Shown in pieces: positions 59,165 to 64,000 of a stretch of DNA of 64,000 nucleotides. Position 1 is the first letter of the stretch; each line of letters opens with the position of its first letter. The translations under genes and the position numbers were made by a program. The notes beneath the pieces are model-generated. The model had not been told where the DNA came from. It saw only the letters and a program-made list of their open reading frames with translations, and did no database searches. Origin of the DNA: Thermanaerothrix sp. (GTDB lineage Bacteria > Synergistota > Synergistia > Synergistales > Synergistaceae); the NCBI GenBank assembly GCA_026417795.1, contig JAOACP010000006.1, forward strand, positions 1-64,000, read 5' to 3'.

Positions 59165-60109
59165 TTGAGGAGGATGTTGGACCTTCACGCAAGCCACGTA
59201 AAAAGGCTCACCGGCAGAGATCTTCTGGACAGCATACGGCTTTCGGAGGGCAGGACCGTGGCCTGCGAGGTCATAGCCACCGCCCAGCCGCTGCTGGGGG
59301 ACATAAGCAACCCGGAGCTCGCCAAGGCCATGGGGGCGGATCTGGTGATACTGAACCTCTTGGACCTCCAGAACCCGGTGGTAGGCGGGCTGCCGGAGGG
59401 GGACGGGATTGAGGAGCTCTTCCGCTCCTCCTTCCACCAGGGGCATGTAAGGCCCACTACCCACAGGAACCCCATCGCACTTGCGGGGGACATGACCGGA
59501 TGCCCCATAGGGGTCAACCTGGAGCCCATGGGCAGCGGAGACATGGAGATCCCCCCGGGCAGATCCGCCACGGCGGAGAACGCCAAAAGGGCGGTGGAGA
59601 TGGGGGCAAGCCTTTTGGTGATCACCGCAAACCCCTACACTGGGGTGGGGACGGCGGACATAATCGCCAGCGTAAGAAGCATAAGGGAAGAGCTGGGGGA
59701 CGTGATAATAGGGGCGGGGAAGATGCACGCCGCCGGCTCCGACTCCCCCTGGAAGGATATGCCCAAGACCGCCGCGGAGCTGGTGAAGGCCGGGGCGGAC
59801 CTGGTGCTGATCCCATGTCCTGGCACCGTGCCGGGACTCTCGGAAGAGCTATTCGCCCTGTCCGCGGAGGCGGTCCACAAGGCGGGGGGGCTTGTGATGT
59901 CCACCATAGGGACCTCCCAGGAGGGCGCGGACCGGGACACCATAGGGCGCCTTGCGCTGATGGCCAAGATGGGCGGGGCGGACGTGCAGCACATAGGAGA
60001 CTCCGGCTACTCGGGCATAGCGGTGCCGGAGAACATAATGGCCCTCTCCATGGCAATAAGGGGCAGGCGCCACACTCTAAGACGGATGGCGAGGTCGATA
60101 GCCCGATGA
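59165..60109 (+). CDS. Uncharacterised DUF7916-like protein of PTS operons
   Basis: 314 residues, probably a TIM barrel. The start (RRMLDLHASHVKRLTGRDLLDSIRLSEGRTVACEVI) and segments such as GADLVILNLLDLQNPVVGGLP, PIGVNLEP, ITANPYTGVGTADII, IIGAGKMHAAG and GTSQEGADRDTIG suggest a phosphate-binding barrel enzyme. I recall homologues in PTS sugar operons, sometimes called PEP phosphonomutase-like, but no function is known to me. TTG start eight bases after GGGGAGG, between nagB and EIIA, and coupled to the latter. It may process a modified amino sugar or regulate flux. Confidence 0.75.
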   Translation: MRRMLDLHASHVKRLTGRDLLDSIRLSEGRTVACEVIATAQPLLGDISNPELAKAMGADLVILNLLDLQNPVVGGLPEGDGIEELFRSSFHQGHVRPTTHRNPIALAGDMTGCPIGVNLEPMGSGDMEIPPGRSATAENAKRAVEMGASLLVITANPYTGVGTADIIASVRSIREELGDVIIGAGKMHAAGSDSPWKDMPKTAAELVKAGADLVLIPCPGTVPGLSEELFALSAEAVHKAGGLVMSTIGTSQEGADRDTIGRLALMAKMGGADVQHIGDSGYSGIAVPENIMALSMAIRGRRHTLRRMARSIAR

Positions 60110-60576
60110 TAACCGGGTGGTTCAAGCGTAAGGAGTTCAAGGTTCTCTCCCCCTTCACCGGCACCGTGCGCCCATTGGAAGAGGTGCCGGACCAGGTGTT
60201 CTCCTCCAAGATGGCGGGGGACGGCGTGGCGGTGGAGCCATCGGAGGGGTTGGTGCTGAGCCCCGTGGACGGAATCATAGAGGTGCTCTTCCCCTCCGCC
60301 CACGCCTTCGGGGTGCGAACCCCCGAGGGGGTGGAGATCCTGGTTCACGTGGGGGTGGACACGGTGAACCTCCGGGGAGAGGGCTTTGAGGCCCTAAAAA
60401 ACCAGGGGGACCGGGTGAGCGCCGGTGAGCCGGTGATAAGGTTCGACCTTGATACGGTGAGGTCCAAGGCGCCGTCCATCCTGTCCCCGGTGGTCATAAC
60501 CACAGGACAGGCCTTTCGGGTGCTCAAGGAAGGGCCAGTGAAGGCCGGCGAGGCGGTCCTGTCCTACCAGCCCTAG
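60106..60576 (+). CDS. PTS glucose-type EIIA component
   Basis: 156 residues, Crr-like. VLSPFTGTVRPLEEVPDQVFSSKMAGDGVAVEP, HAFGVRTPEGVEILVHVGVDTV (the second His in VHVG is the phosphorylated one) and TVRSKAPSILSPVVIT follow the family. It passes phosphate from HPr to the EIIB domain of NagE. ATG overlaps the preceding stop (ATGA). Last gene of the nag operon. Confidence 0.95.
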   Translation: MITGWFKRKEFKVLSPFTGTVRPLEEVPDQVFSSKMAGDGVAVEPSEGLVLSPVDGIIEVLFPSAHAFGVRTPEGVEILVHVGVDTVNLRGEGFEALKNQGDRVSAGEPVIRFDLDTVRSKAPSILSPVVITTGQAFRVLKEGPVKAGEAVLSYQP

Positions 60577-60593
60577 GGGAAAGCGGCGCAACC

Positions 60594-60624
60594 GCAGGGG
60601 CTCCGGCGCCCATGGGGCCCCTGC
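60594..60624. terminator. Hairpin between the nag operon and the BTAD regulator
   Basis: GCAGGGGC / GCCCCTGC stem with a 15-base loop between convergent genes, enclosed by a looser GCGGCG/CGCCGC pair. No T-run. Confidence 0.4.
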
Positions 60625-60662
60625 CAAAACCGCCGCAGCTAAGGACCTTGGCGATACGGGGG

Positions 60663-63407
60663 TCAAAACCCGCCGGCGGACCCCATACGGCGCCGCAGCT
60701 CCTCCACGAAGACCCTCCAAGAGGGCTTGCCTATGGAAAGGGCGTTAACCGCCCGGCGCATCAACCCGGCGGCCTCCTCCATCCTTCCCTGAAGCCCCCG
60801 GTGAAGGGCCGCCACCGCGAGGACCGGCCCGTCGTCTCTCACCCACGGCATGGAAGAGAAGATCCCCAAGGCCTCCTCCGCGTGAGCGAAGGCCCCCTCC
60901 AGGTCCCCCGCCAGGTACTTAAGCCTCGCCAAAACGGAAAGGACGAAGGGCTCGACCCTCATGAAGCCCCTGGACCTCACCGATCCCAAGCATTCCATGA
61001 CCCTTGCGATCCCCTCATCCAATCTGCCAAGCAGGAACAGGCACTCTCCACCGTAGATCCCAGCCGCCAAGCGATTGAGCTCGTGGGGGACGCCCATCTC
61101 CGACAACATCTCAAACTCCCCGGCGGAGGCCTCAAAGAGCCTGAGTGCCTCCCCAAGGCGCCCGGAGAACATCCTGGAAAGCCCCATGAACCTAAGGGAC
61201 AGCCCCTTAAGGGGCAGCCGGGCCTTGATGTCCCGCAGCTTGAGGGCCGTCTCCTCAAGCATTGCGGGGTCCTCCACCTGTATGTAGAAGTACCCAAGGC
61301 GCCTCAAGCACCCAGCCAGCACGTCCAGATCCCCGGCCCTCAAGGCCATCTCAGCCCCCCGGGAGGTCATCCCAAGCCCCCGGTGGTACTCTCCCCACCA
61401 GAGGAGGAACCCGCCCTTCAGCATCATGTAGCGGGAGGCCAGGTCATCCCCGGCGCCGATGGCGGACATGAGGGACCGGCACTCCTCCAGCATCTCCTCC
61501 GTGGCCTCCCTGGCGCCGTAGAAGCTCGAGGGCCCCAGCAGATGGTCCGGGAGAAGAGGGAAGAGCTCGTAGTGAAGCTCCATGTGGCGCTCCAGGTCCC
61601 TAAGGCGCACCTCGATCTCCCCCCGCAGGTTGCCCCCCTTCCTCATGTGGTGGGCGGCCCTCATGGAGGAGAAAGGATCCTCCTTGGAGCGAAAGGCTTC
61701 GCCGGCCATGGCATGGAGTTCCATCCTCCTGGATGCCTCCATGGACAGGTATATGCACTCCCTGAAGAGGCCGTGGTACACGTCCACCGCCGGCCCGTCG
61801 GGGCCTTCCTCCACCCGGATGAGCCTAAGGCCCTCAAGGGAGTTAAGTACCTTAAGGAAAGGGAACCCTTCACGGCCCGGCAAGGCGATTGCCTTGAGCT
61901 CCTCAAGCCCCACCGGACCGTCAAGGACCGCCAATGCCTCCATCACGGACCACTCGTCCCCAGAGAGCTCCCCCATGAGGCCCTCCACGGCCCCCACGAA
62001 AGTCTGGCCCCCGATGGAAGGCCCCTTGGCGGCCTCCTCCACGAAGAGGGGCACCCCGCAGGTCCTGTCGTATAGGTCCAATAGCTCCGCCTCCCCCAAG
62101 GTCCTGCGGGAAAGCCTTCTGAACAGCTCACCGGTGTCCTCCTGGCTTAGGGGCTCAAGCTCCATCTCAAGGACCTTCAAATCCCCCCTCATCATGAGGG
62201 ACCTTAGAAGCCGCCCCATGGAACCCGCCCGGGGACGGGAGATGAGCCCAACCCTAATTCCGCAGCGGGAATCCATGGAGCCCAAAAAGCCCTCCAGAGC
62301 GTCCATTGAGGCCTCGTCGAACCGGTGGAGGTCGTCGAAGAAGACCCAAAGCCCAAAGCTCCGGCGGCAGACCGTGCTCAACAGGTGAAACACCATGGCC
62401 CCTATGGAACGGGAGTCCACCGGCTGGAAGTCCGACGCCCTAACCCCCAGGGAGGGGAACACCTGCCCGAGCCGCAGGAAGAGCGGAGACGAAGAGGCCT
62501 CCCCGTCCATGAGTCCCTTGGCCACCAGACCTCTCAGGAGGTCCTCGAAGGGCCAAAGGGGGAGCTTGCCCATCACGGGCCTGGCCCACAGGGAGGGCAC
62601 CCCGCAAAGCCGGGCGAGCTCCCTTGCGAAGCTTGTCTTGCCAACCCCCGCCTGGCCGAACACCCAAAGGGCCGCCGGGCCCGAAGAGCCGGCGAACTCC
62701 AAAACCCTCCTGAGCTCCAAGCCCCTTCCCACCAGGTTTGACCTCTCCATCATGAGGCCCACCAGCCGATCCTTTAGATGAACCGCCTCCTGGGAGGGCT
62801 CCTCCCCCTCCTCGTTCAGCGCCCTCTTAAGACGGGCAAAGGTCCTGAGGGCCTCCCCGGGGCGGCCCAAGTGGGCAAGACAGTCCATCAACCCCAAGGC
62901 CAGCTCCTCGTCGCAAGGGGCCCGGTTGAAGAGGCCCCAAAGCTCCGAAAGGCGCTCCGCATCCCAAGGCCCCCTCAAAAGGGACCGCCTGACCCGCTCC
63001 GCCACGTCCATCCTCATGGACTCCACCCATTCCTCGAAGGCGGGACAGTCCGGAAGGCTCAAACCCTCCAGGAAATCCCCCTGTGGAACCTGGGAAAACG
63101 CGCCTTCCACGAGCAAATCCAGGTCCACGTTCCAACCATCTCCCCGGATGACCCACAGCCTGTCGGTCCGGATGGCCCCATCGGACAGGTACCTTTTTAA
63201 CTCGTAAAGGGCGTTCCTAAGGCTCCCTGAAGCCCGGGGCCGGTCGAAGTCGCCCCAGAATAGCTCCTCAAGGCGGGCCCGCTGGACCCTTCGGTTGACC
63301 AAGACGTAAGCTAAAAGGCCGTAGGCCTTCTTGAACGGGAGCACCGTCTCCGCGCCGTCCCTGTATATGCGGAAGGGGCCTATGAGGCGGGCCTCCAGGG
63401 AGCTCAT
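60663..63407 (-). CDS. SARP/BTAD-type regulator with AAA ATPase and TPR-like domains
   Basis: 914 residues. N-terminal winged-helix-like part (EARLIGPFRIYRDGAETVLPFKKAYGLLAYV) and bacterial transcriptional activator domain (about 95-220). The ATPase has Walker A GQAGVGKTS (K257) and Walker B LWVFFDDLHR. Several hundred C-terminal residues form TPR-like helices. Such STAND-type proteins act as signal-gated transcription activators. ATG at 63407 overlaps the stop of the ureohydrolase gene, so the two are co-expressed. Its targets and ligand are unknown; amino-acid catabolism is a reasonable guess. Confidence 0.88.
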   Translation of the reverse strand: MSSLEARLIGPFRIYRDGAETVLPFKKAYGLLAYVLVNRRVQRARLEELFWGDFDRPRASGSLRNALYELKRYLSDGAIRTDRLWVIRGDGWNVDLDLLVEGAFSQVPQGDFLEGLSLPDCPAFEEWVESMRMDVAERVRRSLLRGPWDAERLSELWGLFNRAPCDEELALGLMDCLAHLGRPGEALRTFARLKRALNEEGEEPSQEAVHLKDRLVGLMMERSNLVGRGLELRRVLEFAGSSGPAALWVFGQAGVGKTSFARELARLCGVPSLWARPVMGKLPLWPFEDLLRGLVAKGLMDGEASSSPLFLRLGQVFPSLGVRASDFQPVDSRSIGAMVFHLLSTVCRRSFGLWVFFDDLHRFDEASMDALEGFLGSMDSRCGIRVGLISRPRAGSMGRLLRSLMMRGDLKVLEMELEPLSQEDTGELFRRLSRRTLGEAELLDLYDRTCGVPLFVEEAAKGPSIGGQTFVGAVEGLMGELSGDEWSVMEALAVLDGPVGLEELKAIALPGREGFPFLKVLNSLEGLRLIRVEEGPDGPAVDVYHGLFRECIYLSMEASRRMELHAMAGEAFRSKEDPFSSMRAAHHMRKGGNLRGEIEVRLRDLERHMELHYELFPLLPDHLLGPSSFYGAREATEEMLEECRSLMSAIGAGDDLASRYMMLKGGFLLWWGEYHRGLGMTSRGAEMALRAGDLDVLAGCLRRLGYFYIQVEDPAMLEETALKLRDIKARLPLKGLSLRFMGLSRMFSGRLGEALRLFEASAGEFEMLSEMGVPHELNRLAAGIYGGECLFLLGRLDEGIARVMECLGSVRSRGFMRVEPFVLSVLARLKYLAGDLEGAFAHAEEALGIFSSMPWVRDDGPVLAVAALHRGLQGRMEEAAGLMRRAVNALSIGKPSWRVFVEELRRRMGSAGGF

Positions 63408-64000
63408 CGGCGCTCGCACATGCCCTTTAGGAAACGGAATATGACGTCGGCCCCCAGGGAGGCGGTCCTCTGGTCCTGGTCCAGGGGCGGGCTTATCTCC
63501 ATTATGTCCAGGTACTTGACCTTGTAGCTTCGGCCCGCCAGGTACGCCACCTTGTTGAGCTCGTGGGACGAGAGGCCGTTGGGGGACACCGCGGAAGCTC
63601 CTGGGGCGTCGGTGCTCCTCACGGAGTCGATGTCCACCGACACCGCGATGGCCCGGGTGCCGCGACCGGCTATCTGCAGGGCCTTTATGAAGGTCTCCAT
63701 GGGACGCCCCTGGATCTCGTCAAAGGTCATCACCGTGGCGTGCCTCTCGGATAGCCAGTCGTAGTAGTAGGGTGAGTTATGGGCCTCCTGAATGGCGTAC
63801 TCCACGAAGTTCCTTGGGTTGAGGGACCTCGTGGGCATCTCCTCCAACGAACGGTAGAAGGGAGTTCCGCTGGTGATGCCCCCCCAGGAGAGATCCCTCA
63901 CATCCAGGTGCTGGTCCACGTTGACAACCCCCAGCTCCCCCTCCCCAAGCCCAAGCCCCTCCGCCAGGCCCAAAAGGCCCGGGTAGCTGTTGTCGTGTCC
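63404..64000 (-). CDS. Ureohydrolase (arginase/agmatinase/formimidoylglutamase family), start beyond the window
   Basis: The last 198 residues are visible. Mn-binding motifs are present: GHDNSYPG at the edge, VVNVDQHLDVRD (D-x-H-x-D) and VSVDIDSVRSTDAPGASAVSPNG. SGTPF after the second motif resembles formimidoylglutamase, the last step of histidine breakdown, but agmatinase-like activity cannot be excluded. It is coupled to the BTAD regulator gene. The N-terminus lies to the right of the window. Confidence 0.9.
   Translation of the reverse strand, partial: GHDNSYPGLLGLAEGLGLGEGELGVVNVDQHLDVRDLSWGGITSGTPFYRSLEEMPTRSLNPRNFVEYAIQEAHNSPYYYDWLSERHATVMTFDEIQGRPMETFIKALQIAGRGTRAIAVSVDIDSVRSTDAPGASAVSPNGLSSHELNKVAYLAGRSYKVKYLDIMEISPPLDQDQRTASLGADVIFRFLKGMCERR

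Overview
The window looks like a chromosomal segment of a GC-rich, diderm, amino-acid-fermenting anaerobe. My best guess is a member of the Synergistota, close to Thermanaerovibrio. This is inferred from the gene mix and from memory of such genomes, not from a search. Pointers are: many TTG/GTG starts behind strong AGGAGG sites, a lipid A aminoarabinose locus (so an outer membrane), strict-anaerobe enzymes (flavodiiron protein, double-cubane cluster protein, Fe-S serine dehydratase), and amino-acid catabolism genes (methylmalonyl-CoA mutase, kynureninase, carbamate kinase, a ureohydrolase).

Layout. 1-5.2 kb: 5' end of a methylmalonyl-CoA mutase gene (-), a MarR-kynureninase pair, a small zinc-ribbon protein and an FprA flavodiiron protein. 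5.2-14.9 kb: a short methyl-accepting protein (-), then arnT-B-C-A(formyltransferase)-A(decarboxylase)-D and ugd. 14.9-15.7 kb: TPP riboswitch, intrinsic terminator and thiT. 15.7-20.6 kb (-): gyrA-psd-pssA with 4-nt overlaps, and lrp-nitroreductase. 20.8-25.2 kb: carbamate kinase, an SfsA-DUF123 fusion, sdaAB-sdaAA and a lone receiver protein. 25.3-32.2 kb: a CHASE4-PAS membrane receptor, a queT / GrpE-like / TPR-LysM cluster, gpsA, a divergent butyrate-kinase-like protein and a class IV aminotransferase. 32.4-35.8 kb: a frameshifted GGDEF-EAL gene and a MATE transporter.

36.1-41.9 kb is the most interesting block. It encodes a double-cubane cluster protein and its ATPase reductase, a DUF3343 Se/S-carrier-like protein, YedF, a cysteine desulfurase/selenocysteine lyase-like enzyme, the YedE transporter and a TusA protein. 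Two strongly structured non-coding stretches lie in it. It is followed by a soluble chemoreceptor with a C-terminal solute-binding domain, and a small exported protein. 44.2-49.3 kb: biotin operon bioY-B-D-A (-) and a GH18 protein.

49.5-52.3 kb is an AT-rich scar of decayed foreign genes: a possible nuclease, a GHKL ATPase with frameshifts at homopolymers, and a transposase N-terminal remnant. 52.5-55 kb: a Na+-translocating decarboxylase beta subunit and an exported protein. 55-60.6 kb: an N-acetylglucosamine operon (nagR, nagE, nagA, nagB, a DUF7916-like protein, EIIA) with a NagR-type operator over its first promoter. 60.6-64 kb (-): a ureohydrolase (cut by the window edge) translationally coupled to a large BTAD-ATPase-TPR regulator.

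Start sites were chosen from Shine-Dalgarno spacing and promoter position, so several are shorter than the longest possible ORF. All family assignments come from reading motifs by eye.
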